DNA of 61,557 nucleotides from Bacillus manliponensis. GTDB taxonomy: Bacteria > Bacillota > Bacilli > Bacillales > Bacillaceae_G. Position numbers and translations under genes: made by a program. The DNA is taken from the NCBI RefSeq assembly GCF_000712595.1, contig NZ_JOTN01000021.1:1-61557 (forward strand), read 5' to 3'. Below, in pieces: positions 27,183-36,771 of the stretch; within the stretch, counting starts at the first letter, position 1; each line of letters opens with the position of its first letter. The notes beneath the pieces were generated by a model. The model was not told the origin of the DNA, made no database searches, and was given only the letters and a program-made list of their open reading frames with translations.

Positions 27183-28409
27183 TTATACAAACATTCCCGC
27201 AATTGCTGCGCTTAATAAATTCGCAAGTGTCGCAGCGATAATAGAGCGCAGTCCAAACTTTGCGATATCTCCGCGTCTTGTCGGTGCCATACCACCAAGT
27301 CCACCAAGTAAAATGGCAACCGATGATAAGTTTGCAAAACCACAAAGGGCAAATGTAATAATTGCTGTCGTTTTCTCAGAAAGTGTTCCCATTTGAGGTG
27401 CAAAGTCAGTAAATGCTACAAATTCATTTAAAATTAACTTTTGACCGATAAAACTTCCTGCCGTAATCGCTTCATTCCAAGGAACACCAATCACAAACGC
27501 TAATGGAGAAAATAGGTACCCAAGTATCAATTCTAGTGATAACTTCGGTGCACCAAACAATCCGCCAATACCACCAACAATTCCATTTAACAGTGCAATA
27601 ATCGCAATAAACGCAATCAACATCGCTCCTACGTTCAGCGCAAGTGATAACCCATCAGCTGCACCACGCGCAGCTGCATCAATCACGTTCGCTGGCTTAG
27701 TATCACGATCTTCATCATTTTCTTCATGCTTTGTATGTACTTCTGGCTCATCTGTTTCTGGAAACAGCAACTTCGCCATTAACAAACCAGCCGGTGCTGC
27801 CATAACACTTGCTGCTAATAAAAATTTTAACGGTACACCAAGCGCAGCATATCCAAACAAAGTAGAACCGGATACAGACGCGAGCCCACCGACCATAACT
27901 GCAAACAATTCGGACTTTGTTAACCTTGGCATATACGGCCGAATCACAAGCGGGGCCTCTGTTTGTCCAAGGAAAATATTTGCCGTTGCCGATAATGACT
28001 CTGATTGACTTGTACCAAGCAATCTTGATAATGCTCCGCCAATAATACGAACGATCCACTGCATGATTCCTAAGTAGTATAAGACCGCAATTACTGAAGA
28101 TAAAAAAATTAAAATTGGTAAGACGCGAAATGCAAATACAAACCCAGTGTTTTGCGTTGGGTCACCTAAACTACCGAATAAGAATAGGATTCCGGCATTT
28201 GCAAAATCCATAATCTTTTGGACAAATTGGGTTACTTTTTCTAAAATCATGCGACCAACATTCCACTGTAGCACCATAAATCCAAACAATAGTTGAATTG
28301 CTAAAGCACCAAAAACGGTGCGTGCTGAAATAGCTTTTCTATTATTCGATAACACATAGCCAATTAAAAGAATGACAGCAATCCCTATAAGCCCCCAAAT
28401 AATGTTCAT
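27183..28409 (-). CDS. nupC: Concentrative nucleoside transporter (CNT family, YutK-like)
   Basis: A 408-residue membrane protein of the CNT family, which imports nucleosides with H+ or Na+. Signature regions [35 protein letters not shown] and [22 protein letters not shown] are intact. ATG 28409 ([10 protein letters not shown]) follows GAGGTG; an upstream in-frame ATG lacks an RBS. It occupies the position of B. subtilis yutK. The exact substrate is not known. Confidence 0.9.
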   Translation of the reverse strand: MNIIWGLIGIAVILLIGYVLSNNRKAISARTVFGALAIQLLFGFMVLQWNVGRMILEKVTQFVQKIMDFANAGILFLFGSLGDPTQNTGFVFAFRVLPILIFLSSVIAVLYYLGIMQWIVRIIGGALSRLLGTSQSESLSATANIFLGQTEAPLVIRPYMPRLTKSELFAVMVGGLASVSGSTLFGYAALGVPLKFLLAASVMAAPAGLLMAKLLFPETDEPEVHTKHEENDEDRDTKPANVIDAAARGAADGLSLALNVGAMLIAFIAIIALLNGIVGGIGGLFGAPKLSLELILGYLFSPLAFVIGVPWNEAITAGSFIGQKLILNEFVAFTDFAPQMGTLSEKTTAIITFALCGFANLSSVAILLGGLGGMAPTRRGDIAKFGLRSIIAATLANLLSAAIAGMFV

Positions 28410-28488
28410 ACTTTCACCTCGAAGTTTATAATTCTTCGTTAGCATTTCCTCTAATTGGTTTTTTACTCTCGCATGACAGCACTAAAAA

Positions 28489-28513
28489 AGACGCCTCTTT
28501 TATAAGGCGCCTT
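28489..28513 (-). terminator. yuzB terminator
   Basis: AAGGCGCCT/AGGCGTCTT stem, then T6 on the - strand; overlaps the stop codon. Confidence 0.7.
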
Positions 28514-28751
28514 AAAACATTGGATTTTCGTCCAAATATTCATATACGTTATTTACAAGCTCTTCTACCGTTGCACCTTGAACAACTTCACCGTTCACAA
28601 GTGCAAATGGTCCCTCAAAACAAATACCACAATATCCGAGACAACCATATTCCATTACATCTAAGTTTGGATCTCTTTCCAACTTTTCCATCGCTGCTTG
28701 TGAACCACTTGCTAAGTTCCCGACGCAAAATTCGATTAATGGTTTGATCAC
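28512..28751 (-). CDS. yuzB: YuzB (DUF1450) small cysteine protein
   Basis: A 79-residue cytosolic protein starting at GTG 28751 ([11 protein letters not shown]), matching B. subtilis YuzB in start and length. The Cys cluster [14 protein letters not shown] resembles thioredoxin-like ferredoxins, so an Fe-S or redox role is plausible. AGGGGTG is well spaced for this start and overlaps an earlier in-frame GTG. It faces away from yutJ. Confidence 0.85.
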   Translation of the reverse strand: MIKPLIEFCVGNLASGSQAAMEKLERDPNLDVMEYGCLGYCGICFEGPFALVNGEVVQGATVEELVNNVYEYLDENPMF

Positions 28752-28966
28752 TTTTCTCACCCCTGTTATCTATTTCAAACTATTATATGCCAACAATCGA
28801 CTCCATTTTACTGTCACTTTTCTACCTATTGTACAACAGAGTGTGCATTCCTGCATTGTTATTTGTTCACAAATTCGATATAATTTGTATGAGTAAAGTC
28901 AAAATATTTTTTCAATATAAAATTGTATGACTAGGGGATATTTCAACAGAAAAGGGGTAATCCATC

Positions 28967-30037
28967 ATGAAACACCTCGTATTATTAGGCGGGGGCTACG
29001 GTGGGATGAGAATTCTACAGAGGCTTCTACCACATAACCAACTTCCAGATGATGTCCAAGTGACATTAATCGACAAAGTACCATATCACTGTTTTAAAAC
29101 AGAATACTATGCATTAGTGGCAGGAACAATTTCAGAAACACATATTCGCATTCCGTTTCCAGAGCATCCGCGTCTAAATATAAAATATGGTACGGTAACA
29201 AATATTGATCTTGAAAGTAAATCCGTTCATCTTGATGGCGGTGATATCGTACAGTATGATGACCTTATTATCGGACTTGGCTGCGTAGATAAATATCATA
29301 ACGTTCCTGGAGCAGAGGAATATACGCATAGCCTCCAGTCCATTGAACAAGCACGAAAAACATATGAACAACTAAACGGTCTAGAACCAAATGCAACAGT
29401 TGCAGTGGTTGGTGCAGGACTAAGCGGTGTAGAAGTAGCAAGTGAATTACGTGAAAGTCGCCCAGATTTAGAAATCCACTTATTTGATCGTAAAGATCGC
29501 ATTCTATATCCATATCCTGAAAAATTAAGTAGATACGTAGAAAAATGGTTTCACAAACATAATGTTAACATTATCCGAAACTCTAACATTACAAAAGTAG
29601 AATCAAACATCGTCTACAATCATGATGAACCATTAGAATGCGATGCAATCGTATGGACAGCTGGTATTCAAGCACATGAAGTTGTACGAAACTTACCAGT
29701 TGAACAAGATAACGGTGGCCGCATCGTTTTAACAAAACATCATAATATTCCAAGCAACGAGCACGTCTATGTTGTCGGCGACTGCGCAGCATTGCCACAC
29801 GCACCATCCGCTCAACTTGCTGAGGGACAAGGAGAGCAAATTGTCCAAATATTAATAAAACGATGGAACAACGAACCACTTCCAGACGAACTACCTGTTA
29901 TTAAACTAAAAGGTGTTCTTGGATCACTCGGAAAAAAGCACGGCTTCGGTTTACTTGCAAACCAACCATTAATGGGCCGTGTCCCTCGTCTATTAAAATC
30001 GGGAATTTTATGGATGTACAAATACCATAACGGTTAA
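28967..30037 (+). CDS. yutJ: NDH-2-like NAD(P)/FAD oxidoreductase (YutJ)
   Basis: A 356-residue flavoprotein related to type II NADH dehydrogenases. FAD site LVLLGGGYGGMRIL at the N-terminus, NAD site VAVVGAGLSGVEVASEL near residue 145, second FAD site VYVVGDCAALPHAP. It is shorter than YumB and ends in a basic, amphipathic stretch (RVPRLLKSGILWMYKY) that could touch the membrane. AAAGGGG before ATG. Electron acceptor unknown. Confidence 0.88.
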   Translation: MKHLVLLGGGYGGMRILQRLLPHNQLPDDVQVTLIDKVPYHCFKTEYYALVAGTISETHIRIPFPEHPRLNIKYGTVTNIDLESKSVHLDGGDIVQYDDLIIGLGCVDKYHNVPGAEEYTHSLQSIEQARKTYEQLNGLEPNATVAVVGAGLSGVEVASELRESRPDLEIHLFDRKDRILYPYPEKLSRYVEKWFHKHNVNIIRNSNITKVESNIVYNHDEPLECDAIVWTAGIQAHEVVRNLPVEQDNGGRIVLTKHHNIPSNEHVYVVGDCAALPHAPSAQLAEGQGEQIVQILIKRWNNEPLPDELPVIKLKGVLGSLGKKHGFGLLANQPLMGRVPRLLKSGILWMYKYHNG

Positions 30038-30073
30038 ACACAAAACAAGAGCCCAAGGGCTCTTGTTTTGTGT
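30038..30073. terminator. yutJ terminator
   Basis: A perfect 17-bp stem ACACAAAACAAGAGCCC/GGGCTCTTGTTTTGTGT with a 2-base loop. Confidence 0.8.
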
Positions 30074-30110
30074 TGTGTAGCTAAGCAATTATTTCAGCTA
30101 TTTTAAAAGT

Positions 30111-30905
30111 TTATCGGCTATCCTGTAACAACCACTTATTTGTACACACTTCAATTCCTTCGAGCAAATATTGACGCGTCATCTTCATCCGTGACCACCT
30201 TGTCATTACTCGCTCCCCTTTTCCAGTGCGAATTCTCTTTACTTCTTGCAAGAGCGGCTCCCACTTTGGAGAAGACTTCATCATATATGTTAGTCCTGCA
30301 TCTTTTGAAACAATCCCGCCGTTCTCTAACGTATATAAAATACGTCCCATCGTAACAACTGCGGATTCTACCCACTCATCAGTGAAAAACAAATACGGAC
30401 TTGCTGCTTTTTTACTCCAATATTGTTCTATATTATATTTCATCGTTTCCACAACATCATTCCAGCCTACTTGCAGTGACAACTGACTTACATCACGCCC
30501 TGTTACTGTAATTCCATGGTGCTTCAGCGTCCACCAAGTCACAGCGTTCACATCCCAATAGCCCTTATGAATTTTTCCATCTGCACAGTATTGATAAGCT
30601 GCCATCTCTTCGTTTTTCTGTCCGACGTGAGCAAGCGGAATATACATACCGTCCATTCGTTTCCCTAGCCCATGTTCACAAAGTCTTTTGTGAAGCGCGC
30701 AAAGATTCTCTTCTTCATCCTTCTTTAATTCTTCTTTTGTTACCGTCACAAAATCAATATCACTCGTTTCCAAATGAAATGCGCCAAGTGCTGTAGAACC
30801 ATATACATATACACCAATAACTTGATCATGTGGTAAGGTGCTTTTTAATTCACTCACATACATATGTAAAAAAGCTTGAACTTCTACCGGTACATTGTTC
30901 ATCAT
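30111..30905 (-). CDS. Aminoglycoside nucleotidyltransferase-like protein
   Basis: A 264-residue nucleotidyltransferase of the ANT(3'')/AadA-like type. The NTase motif YVYGSTALGAFHLETSDIDFV (residues ~33-53) is intact, and the C-terminal helical domain with DEWVESAVVTMGRILYTLENG matches the AadA C-terminal region. The real substrate is unknown; chromosomal homologues in bacilli are often annotated as streptomycin adenylyltransferases without proof. It interrupts the B. subtilis yutJ-yuzD order. GGAAGAG before ATG. Confidence 0.75.
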   Translation of the reverse strand: MMNNVPVEVQAFLHMYVSELKSTLPHDQVIGVYVYGSTALGAFHLETSDIDFVTVTKEELKKDEEENLCALHKRLCEHGLGKRMDGMYIPLAHVGQKNEEMAAYQYCADGKIHKGYWDVNAVTWWTLKHHGITVTGRDVSQLSLQVGWNDVVETMKYNIEQYWSKKAASPYLFFTDEWVESAVVTMGRILYTLENGGIVSKDAGLTYMMKSSPKWEPLLQEVKRIRTGKGERVMTRWSRMKMTRQYLLEGIEVCTNKWLLQDSR

Positions 30906-30964
30906 CTACTCTTCCTTTCTTTTATGCACCATAAGTAATTCTCGCTTTCTTTTTTATATCCTCC

Positions 30965-31244
30965 ATAAAGTGAAACTTCAATCAGTGGGGGTTTTCTCCA
31001 TCCCCCACTGATTGTTAGCCCGACCAATCGGACTTTTACATTCAAAAGCGAAGACGACTGTTCAAGCACGACAAGCACAAGATAAGCCTTGGCGTGGCGA
31101 AGTTTGCCACAGAAAGGATTAGCTTGTGGCTCGAGTGCTTAGGAGTCGTAGCTAGATTCATACCGTTCATCTCCCACCTAAACTTCTTCGCTTTTCCCAA
31201 GTTTTGAGGTGGGAGTCTTACAGCCCGCAAATAGCGGGATTAAA
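30965..31244 (+). repeat. Composite repeat: bcr1-like element with nested family B hairpin
   Basis: Starts ATAAA GTGAAACTTCAATCAGTGG, is interrupted after GGACTTTTAC by the same roughly 125-bp hairpin element found at 14812-14935 (one base different), resumes with the CTCCCACCT hairpin and ends AATAGCGGG ATTAAA. Confidence 0.87.
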
Positions 31245-31278
31245 AATTAAGGCTTCCTTAGTAAGGAGTTTACAAAAA

Positions 31279-31302
31279 AACTCTCGCTACAATCACGAGA
31301 GC
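31279..31302 (-). terminator. yuzD terminator
   Basis: CTCTCG/CGAGAG stem with flanking pairs, then T7 on the - strand. Confidence 0.65.
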
Positions 31303-31309
31303 TTTCATT

Positions 31310-31618
31310 TTATAAATACTTTTCAATTTCTCCATATACATCTTTTAAACGAGGATTTCCTTCTCCAACAATTTCACCATTTATAAGAACAACTGGATAA
31401 AACAAATCCTCTTCAATGACTCGCTCTGCAAATGCTTGCTTCTCTTCATCTTGTTGCTCTTCATGAATATCAATATAATCAAAACAGAATTTCCCTTCCT
31501 GTCCTTCATACTTACGGCCAATTGCTGCTTGTAGCCATTCAAACGTTTCAGTCGAAGATGGCATGCCAACGCAGCTTGCACATACTACCTTTGCACCGTA
31601 TACATCAATATGAATCAT
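31310..31618 (-). CDS. yuzD: YuzD (DUF1462) thioredoxin-like protein
   Basis: A 102-residue thioredoxin-fold protein: DVYGAKVVCASCVGMPSS with a CASC pair near residue 13, FDYIDIHEE, and the cis-Pro-like FYPVVLINGEIVGEGNP. RBS GGGGGAG before ATG 31618. It is divergent from the NifU-like gene yutI, as in B. subtilis, which suggests a redox or Fe-S link. Function not established. Confidence 0.85.
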   Translation of the reverse strand: MIHIDVYGAKVVCASCVGMPSSTETFEWLQAAIGRKYEGQEGKFCFDYIDIHEEQQDEEKQAFAERVIEEDLFYPVVLINGEIVGEGNPRLKDVYGEIEKYL

Positions 31619-31761
31619 ACAAACTCCCCCATCTTATGTAGTCGTCCTTTCATTGTCACAAATACAAAAGAAACTGTCATACAATAATTTTACAGTAATA
31701 AAAAATTAGATTTTCCCCTCTATCTTGATTATAATAAAACTATTGAAAGGAGTCGATAAAT

Positions 31762-31998
31762 ATGGAAAACCAAAACATGCATGAACAAGTAGCGGAAGTA
31801 TTAGAGAAATTACGTCCATTCTTACTTCGTGACGGCGGTGACGTAGAACTAGTTGATATCGAAGACGGTATCGTAAAATTACGCCTTCTAGGTGCTTGTG
31901 GCAGCTGCCCAAGTTCTACAATCACACTAAAAGCAGGTATCGAACGCGCGCTTCTAGAAGAAGTACCTGGAGTAATTGAAGTAGAACAAGTATTTTAA
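31762..31998 (+). CDS. nfuA: NifU C-terminal-domain Fe-S scaffold (YutI)
   Basis: A 78-residue stand-alone Nfu domain. [15 protein letters not shown] and the cluster-binding [16 protein letters not shown] (CxxC) are intact. Such proteins carry [4Fe-4S] clusters to client enzymes such as aconitase or lipoyl synthase. GAAAGGAG before ATG. A family B hairpin repeat directly follows the stop codon. Confidence 0.92.
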   Translation: MENQNMHEQVAEVLEKLRPFLLRDGGDVELVDIEDGIVKLRLLGACGSCPSSTITLKAGIERALLEEVPGVIEVEQVF

Positions 31999-32160
31999 TT
32001 AAAAGCGGAGATGGCACGCACAGCTCTGACCGGCTAAGGTTCTTTCGCACAGAAAGTGTTCTTTACTTTCTCGTGCGGAAGGTTCTTAGACGCGAAGAGC
32101 TTGCCATCGCAGCTGGATATAATTAAAAGCGGAAGCGGCTAGAACAGTCGGCCACCACCG
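31999..32160 (+). repeat. Family B hairpin repeat plus truncated copy, in the nfuA 3' region
   Basis: A roughly 122-bp element (31999-32120): AAAAGCGGAGATGGCA pairs with TGCCATCGCAGCTGGAT, with inner arms around AGCTCT/AGAGCT and CGCACAGAAAG/CTTTCTCGTGCG. A second, collapsed copy begins at 32124 with AAAAGCGGAAGCGGCT and runs into AGAACAGTCGG, as if the middle had been deleted. Confidence 0.75.
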
Positions 32161-32209
32161 CTACATATATTACACCCTAATCAACGATTAGATGCTAAAA
32201 ACACACAAG

Positions 32210-32238
32210 AAAAAAGAGACCACACTGGTCTCTTTTTT
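32210..32238. terminator. Bidirectional terminator nfuA/yutH
   Basis: AAAAAAGAGACC, loop ACACT, GGTCTCTTTTTT. Confidence 0.85.
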
Positions 32239-32243
32239 CACAA

Positions 32244-33242
32244 TTACAACCAATCTAATTTACGGATATCTGTTTTTCTTACAGGAGTGCGAGCAAGTTG
32301 AAAGAAACTGCCGATAAATTGCTCGGTTTGACGTACATCAGCTAACATCATCTCGAGACGATCACGATATATTTCTCTTACAGCTTCGTTCCCTGTTAAG
32401 TAATACTGCTCCGCCGTTTCAAAATAATGAAGCGGAAATAGAAGACGCGCGAATAATAAGCGCCAACCGAAAGAAGATAATGGATATACCCTTTCATAAT
32501 CAGTTAAAAATTGAGAAATGGTTTGTTTCCATTCTCCTTTCTTCTCAAATGATATGGTGCGAATCCATTCTGCTAAATCACGGCTTGGATGATCGAATAC
32601 CCAATCAGCAGGGATTTTGAACTGTTGTGTGGACTTCCATAAAGAAGGAGAAAAGCGTTCCTGACAAATTGTTGCAGCATCGGCAAACTGTGGTGTATCA
32701 TCTAGTTCCGTATCAGCAACATACTGAATTGCATTTTCAGCAATTCCTAGATAATAGGGAAAGGATTCGATAAACATTTGATCGAATGTATCAGTAGGAT
32801 GGTTTGCCACCTTTGATTGCCAAAACCTTTCAAGTTGCTCGATTCTTTTTTCCCATAGTGCCTTCCATTCGCCAATGCGTCGTAAGTGCTCAACCTCACT
32901 TGGAAAATACGCACCGCGTTTATGAAAAACGGCAAGCTCATTTCCAAGTGAAGCGTTCGCATTTTGTACGAAGCGTGTTCCCGTTAACAAGCAATAATTT
33001 GTTTCTTCTATCTCAGTTACATAATAACCATGTATATTAGGTACAAATAACATAACTGTTTGATCGCCTTGTTGGCGCATATAGTCACTTAAATTTTTCA
33101 TTTCGATTAGCTCATCTTCTTCTAAGTTACCAATTGGAAATAGTACATAAATTTGATTACGAATCCAAAAACTTTTATAGTGACCTAAAGGTATGAGCTC
33201 TTTCACTTGCAAATGATAATGCTCGTAAATATAACGAATCAT
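32244..33242 (-). CDS. yutH: Spore coat protein YutH
   Basis: A 332-residue protein of the CotS/YutH group, which has an APH-like kinase fold and is linked to the spore coat in B. subtilis. FDHPSRDLAEWIRT occupies the place of the kinase catalytic loop but lacks a normal HGD motif, so it is probably not an active kinase. ATG 33242 is chosen because AGGTGG lies 8 bases upstream; an in-frame GTG at 33254 overlaps that RBS. Expression during sporulation is expected but no clear sporulation promoter was identified. Confidence 0.8.
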   Translation of the reverse strand: MIRYIYEHYHLQVKELIPLGHYKSFWIRNQIYVLFPIGNLEEDELIEMKNLSDYMRQQGDQTVMLFVPNIHGYYVTEIEETNYCLLTGTRFVQNANASLGNELAVFHKRGAYFPSEVEHLRRIGEWKALWEKRIEQLERFWQSKVANHPTDTFDQMFIESFPYYLGIAENAIQYVADTELDDTPQFADAATICQERFSPSLWKSTQQFKIPADWVFDHPSRDLAEWIRTISFEKKGEWKQTISQFLTDYERVYPLSSFGWRLLFARLLFPLHYFETAEQYYLTGNEAVREIYRDRLEMMLADVRQTEQFIGSFFQLARTPVRKTDIRKLDWL

Positions 33243-33360
33243 AATCTTCGCCACCTACTGTTTTTTTCTATATATATGAGCTCTTGCTCGCCATTCATTC
33301 CTATGCACATGATAACGCAAAGTAACGTATACAATATTAAAAAGAAAACAGGTGATAACA

Positions 33361-33852
33361 ATGAAACAACGAAACGAAGTAGAAGAAAAAGCATTACAAT
33401 TATTAAAAGAACGTGGTGTAACGATTGAAGACATTAGTGAGCTAGTATATTTTCTTCAGCACAAGTATCATTCAGATTTAAAAATGGAGGACTGTCGTTA
33501 TAACGTTGAGCGTGTATTATCAAAACGCGAAGTACAAAATACACTTATCACAGGTATTGAATTAGATATTCTCGCGGAAAAAGGAATGCTTAGTGAACCA
33601 TTACAAAGTATCATTGGGCGTGACGAAGGACTATATGGTGTAGATGAAATCATTGCCTTATCTATCGTCAACGTATACGGTTCCATTGGCTTCACGAATT
33701 TTGGCTATATCGATAAAGTAAAACCAGGTATTTTGCAATACTTAAATGATAAATCTGGTGGGAAAGTTCATACGTTCCTTGATGATATTGTCGGTGCAAT
33801 TGCGGCAGCTGCATCAAGTCGTTTGGCACACCGAGCTGCGCATGTAGAGTAG
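33361..33852 (+). CDS. yutG: Phosphatidylglycerophosphatase A-like protein (YutG)
   Basis: A 163-residue protein of the PgpA/YutG family; PgpA dephosphorylates phosphatidylglycerophosphate. The conserved DEGLYGVDEIIALSIVNVYGSIGFTNFGYIDK and HTFLDDIVGAIAAAASSRL are intact, but it is more soluble-looking than E. coli PgpA, so the substrate may differ. AGGTG before ATG 33361. It ends at its own terminator, after which the B. subtilis order is interrupted. Confidence 0.85.
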   Translation: MKQRNEVEEKALQLLKERGVTIEDISELVYFLQHKYHSDLKMEDCRYNVERVLSKREVQNTLITGIELDILAEKGMLSEPLQSIIGRDEGLYGVDEIIALSIVNVYGSIGFTNFGYIDKVKPGILQYLNDKSGGKVHTFLDDIVGAIAAAASSRLAHRAAHVE

Positions 33853-33861
33853 AATAAAGAG

Positions 33862-33896
33862 AAAAAGAACGGACCAATTTTGGTTCGTTCTTTTTT
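33862..33896 (+). terminator. yutG terminator
   Basis: AAGAACGGACCA/TGGTTCGTTCTT stem (one G-T), then T6. Confidence 0.8.
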
Positions 33897-33969
33897 ACAA
33901 ATTCTAACAAGGATTTCCTAGGAAATTTGTCGTATATGTACAGAAGAAAGGATATATTGGGGGAATCTT

Positions 33970-34851
33970 ATGAAAAAAATACTCACAAATAAATTTGTTG
34001 AAATACCGATCCATCTCGTTCTGTCGATAATCGTTATTTTATTTGTAGGGACATTACCACAATTATTTATTGGTATGAAAATTAACATAGATAACTATAT
34101 CAATTCCATTACTTCAACATTTGCAAAATTCTTTGGAGATGAACCATTACTTTATTACGGATCTCATATGGGCCAAAATAGTGGAAGACCTATGTTTCCA
34201 CAAATCTTTATACAGTATAAAGAAACCTTGTTTATCTTCTCAATATCCTTACTCGTTTCCGTACTCGTTTCTTTCATCATCGTGTATATCATCCTACAAC
34301 TATCGAAACGTAAACAAGACAAAGTCAAAGTCTTTCTCGACTTTCTTGAGTCTATCCCAGACGTTTTATTCATCCTCGGGCTCCAATTACTCGTTGTATA
34401 TATTTATAAAAAAACAAACGTACTAATTATGAATATTGCAAGCATACGCGATAAAGAAGTTGTTTTACTCCCAATTCTATGCCTTAGTTTACCCACCATT
34501 ATATTATTTGTAAAACTACTATTATTCCGTTTTGAGACAGAATTGCAAAAAGACTATGTATTATTAGCCCGTGCCAAAGGTTTTGATAAACTACATATTT
34601 TAAATCACCACGTCCTCCGAAACGTTTTACTAAGCATGTTGTATTTTTCCAAAACAAATATATGGTTTATGTTATCTAATTTATACATTATCGAATATTT
34701 CTTTAACATTCCTGGCATTTTCCTGTTCCTTAAAGATTACAATATTCCTGAAGTATTTATCATTTCACTTTTGTTTATTTATATACCAATTTTTATTATT
34801 TTTAAATTGTTTCATATTTTCGTTCCAGATGAATTGAAAGGAGAAGCGTAA
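33970..34851 (+). CDS. OppB-like ABC permease subunit, orphan
   Basis: A 293-residue permease with about six membrane helices. The EAA loop is DYVLLARAKGFDKLHILNHHVLRNVLL, as in oligopeptide (Opp/Dpp) permeases. The usual periplasmic-side loop is short and the N-terminal region is poorly conserved. No ATPase or solute-binding protein gene is nearby, so it must borrow them or act otherwise. Its stop is 1 base before the partner permease start, so the two are coupled. The pair lies about 1 kb upstream of an RNPP regulator and its repeat-peptide gene. Confidence 0.8.
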   Translation: MKKILTNKFVEIPIHLVLSIIVILFVGTLPQLFIGMKINIDNYINSITSTFAKFFGDEPLLYYGSHMGQNSGRPMFPQIFIQYKETLFIFSISLLVSVLVSFIIVYIILQLSKRKQDKVKVFLDFLESIPDVLFILGLQLLVVYIYKKTNVLIMNIASIRDKEVVLLPILCLSLPTIILFVKLLLFRFETELQKDYVLLARAKGFDKLHILNHHVLRNVLLSMLYFSKTNIWFMLSNLYIIEYFFNIPGIFLFLKDYNIPEVFIISLLFIYIPIFIIFKLFHIFVPDELKGEA

Positions 34852-34852
34852 C

Positions 34853-35845
34853 ATGTGGCATGTATTAAAAAAAGATAAAAGTTTCCTTATTAGCGTCACT
34901 TTTCTCCTTCTCTTCGTACTTGCGAGCATTGGAAATACAATATTTCTAGATGGTAAAGTACGCCAAGTGTCTATGCAATTTGATAAAGAAGGGAATGTAG
35001 AAGTTGCACCTTTTCCCCCTTCTTTAGAATTTCCTTTAGGAACTGATAGAAAAGGATATGATTTATTACATCGCGTGATAGAAGGTGCGAAGTGGAGCAT
35101 TGGTGCAGCCTTTCTAATTGCCTTCATTCGTACTGTTTTTGGGATTGGGTTTGGCATATTTATTGCCTTTTATGTGAAACGAACCTTTCGGACGTTTGAA
35201 GCAGCATTTGATAGCTTTAGCGTCATTCCAATGACACTGATTGCTTTTTTTATACTAGAAACTGTACTTACATTTGAAAGTTGGGAAATACCTCCTCCCT
35301 TTTATCAACGTGTTTCCTTTCAAATGATGGTTCTCATCGTATTAGCATTACCAACACTTTCAATCTATTTTTCCAATGAAACAAGGAAACTACTGTCAGA
35401 GGAGTTTATGAACGCTGCTCGTACACTTGGAGGGAGCAAATGGCACCTTGTAAAAAGGCACCTATTCCCTAACTTACGTCCGCTTTTTCTCATTGTATTC
35501 ATGCAGCAATTTGTACAAGCTTTAATTCTTTTCTTACACTTAGGTATATTAGGACTTTTCTTCGGTGGAACTATTGTTTTCTCTGGCGGTGAGATTGAAT
35601 CTGTCAGCAGTGAATGGTCTGGCTTAATCGGGCTGTATTTCCGTTCGTTATCAGCAAATCCATGGATTCCACTTGTACCGATTGGTTGCTTTATTCTTAC
35701 TATTATTGCTGGAAATACAATTGTTCGGCGTCTGAAATTCGCAATGGAACAACAATATAAAATAAGAGAAACTGAAGAAGAACAATCTAAAGAGCAGCAA
35801 GTAACAATTACTGCGAATTCTTTTACATTTCATAAAGAAGGATAA
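34853..35845 (+). CDS. OppC-like ABC permease subunit, orphan
   Basis: A 330-residue permease: an N-terminal helix, an external segment with FPLGTDRKGYDLLHRVIEGAKWS (the OppC/DppC signature), about five further helices, and the EAA loop EEFMNAARTLGGSKWHLVKRHLFPNL. A polar tail follows (residues ~300-330). AAAGGAG overlaps the end of the upstream gene. The stop codon lies inside the ATAAA pentamer where a bcr1-like repeat begins. Confidence 0.82.
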   Translation: MWHVLKKDKSFLISVTFLLLFVLASIGNTIFLDGKVRQVSMQFDKEGNVEVAPFPPSLEFPLGTDRKGYDLLHRVIEGAKWSIGAAFLIAFIRTVFGIGFGIFIAFYVKRTFRTFEAAFDSFSVIPMTLIAFFILETVLTFESWEIPPPFYQRVSFQMMVLIVLALPTLSIYFSNETRKLLSEEFMNAARTLGGSKWHLVKRHLFPNLRPLFLIVFMQQFVQALILFLHLGILGLFFGGTIVFSGGEIESVSSEWSGLIGLYFRSLSANPWIPLVPIGCFILTIIAGNTIVRRLKFAMEQQYKIRETEEEQSKEQQVTITANSFTFHKEG

Positions 35846-35984
35846 AGTGAGACTTCACTATCCCCCACTGAGTGTTAGCCTGACCAATCGGGCTTTTACG
35901 GGCTGTTAATTTCCCACCTAAACTTCTTCGCTTTTTCTTAAGTTTTGAGGTGGGAGTCTCAAAGCCCACAAATAGCGGGATAAA
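35842..35984 (+). repeat. bcr1-like repeat, nearly full length
   Basis: 143 bp bounded by ATAAA (35842-35846 and 35980-35984); part of the first hairpin is deleted. It contributes the last bases of the oppC-like stop codon. Confidence 0.82.
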
Positions 35985-36026
35985 GAACAGCCGATAACAG
36001 CATATTCATTTATCTTTTATAAATAA

Positions 36027-36057
36027 AAAGCTGTACCAACATTGGATACAGCTTTTT
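36027..36057 (-). terminator. GNAT gene terminator
   Basis: AAAAAGCTGTACC with GGATACAGCTTTTT on the + strand; the T-run on the - strand follows the GNAT gene stop. Confidence 0.7.
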
Positions 36058-36525
36058 TCATTCCCTTATCATTAACAAAAACTCCTTTCCGCGGCTCATA
36101 AAAAACGTTTTCACTATAAATCCAGCATTTTCATATAACCGTATTGCTCGCTTATTAAACGACGCTACACTTAAACGAAGCTGTTTCGGCTGAAACTTCC
36201 TTTCTGCAAAATCAATTCCAGTATGTAAAAATTGCTCCCCTAAGCCTTTTCCTGTTAACTGCGGCTTCATCCCAAGGCCAATATCAATAACTCCTTCACC
36301 ACCATATAAATTCGCGTCACGCCCTCCCGGTACTTGCGCCTCTTCACCAAAGCAAAAATAGCCGATTAATTCCCCTTCCTCATTTCGGTAGCTGTAATAT
36401 GTACCGCCTAATAGTCCTTCTATCGTTTCTTTACTGTAAGAAAAGCTATACAATTCGTATGGTTCTTCGTATTGCCATGATGCAATTTCGTTTGCTTCTT
36501 CTCTCTTGATTTGTATTATATACAT
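36058..36525 (-). CDS. GNAT N-acetyltransferase
   Basis: A 155-residue GNAT-fold acetyltransferase. The acetyl-CoA loop is DIGLGMKPQLTGKGLGEQFL (residues ~82-101), followed by RLSVASFNKRAIRLYENAGF. Acceptor unknown. GGAGAG before ATG 36525. It lies opposite to, and between, the orphan permeases and the RNPP regulator, and may be unrelated to them. Confidence 0.8.
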   Translation of the reverse strand: MYIIQIKREEANEIASWQYEEPYELYSFSYSKETIEGLLGGTYYSYRNEEGELIGYFCFGEEAQVPGGRDANLYGGEGVIDIGLGMKPQLTGKGLGEQFLHTGIDFAERKFQPKQLRLSVASFNKRAIRLYENAGFIVKTFFMSRGKEFLLMIRE

Positions 36526-36548
36526 AGTTAGCTCTCTCCTTTTTTCAA

Positions 36549-36639
36549 ATAAAGTGAAACTTTATCAGTGAAGACTTCCATCCCTATTAATTATTAGCGC
36601 GGCTAATCAAGCTTTTACATCGACTTAATGCAAGATAAA
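36549..36639 (+). repeat. bcr1-like repeat, degenerate
   Basis: ATAAA GTGAAACTTTATCAGTG ... GGCTAATCAAGCTTTTACAT ... TTAATGCAAG ATAAA; about 91 bp with many substitutions and a missing middle hairpin. Confidence 0.6.
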
Positions 36640-36771
36640 TCCAAAACCAATTGACCAAATTAATAAAAAATTCAAAACAAGGTATTTATATTAATACATT
36701 TCTTCAGTATTATATAAATATATCCACATTTTACCTTATTCTCAGTGATTTATAAAAAAGGAAGTGATATT

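Noticed and set aside
27007-27345. Long N-terminal extension of dapF
   Set aside because: It crosses the nupC terminator and has no RBS; the family starts at the ATG at 27006.
30111-30905. Acquired antibiotic resistance gene
   Set aside because: No integron, transposon or plasmid features surround it; chromosomal AadA-like genes are common in bacilli and substrate is unknown.
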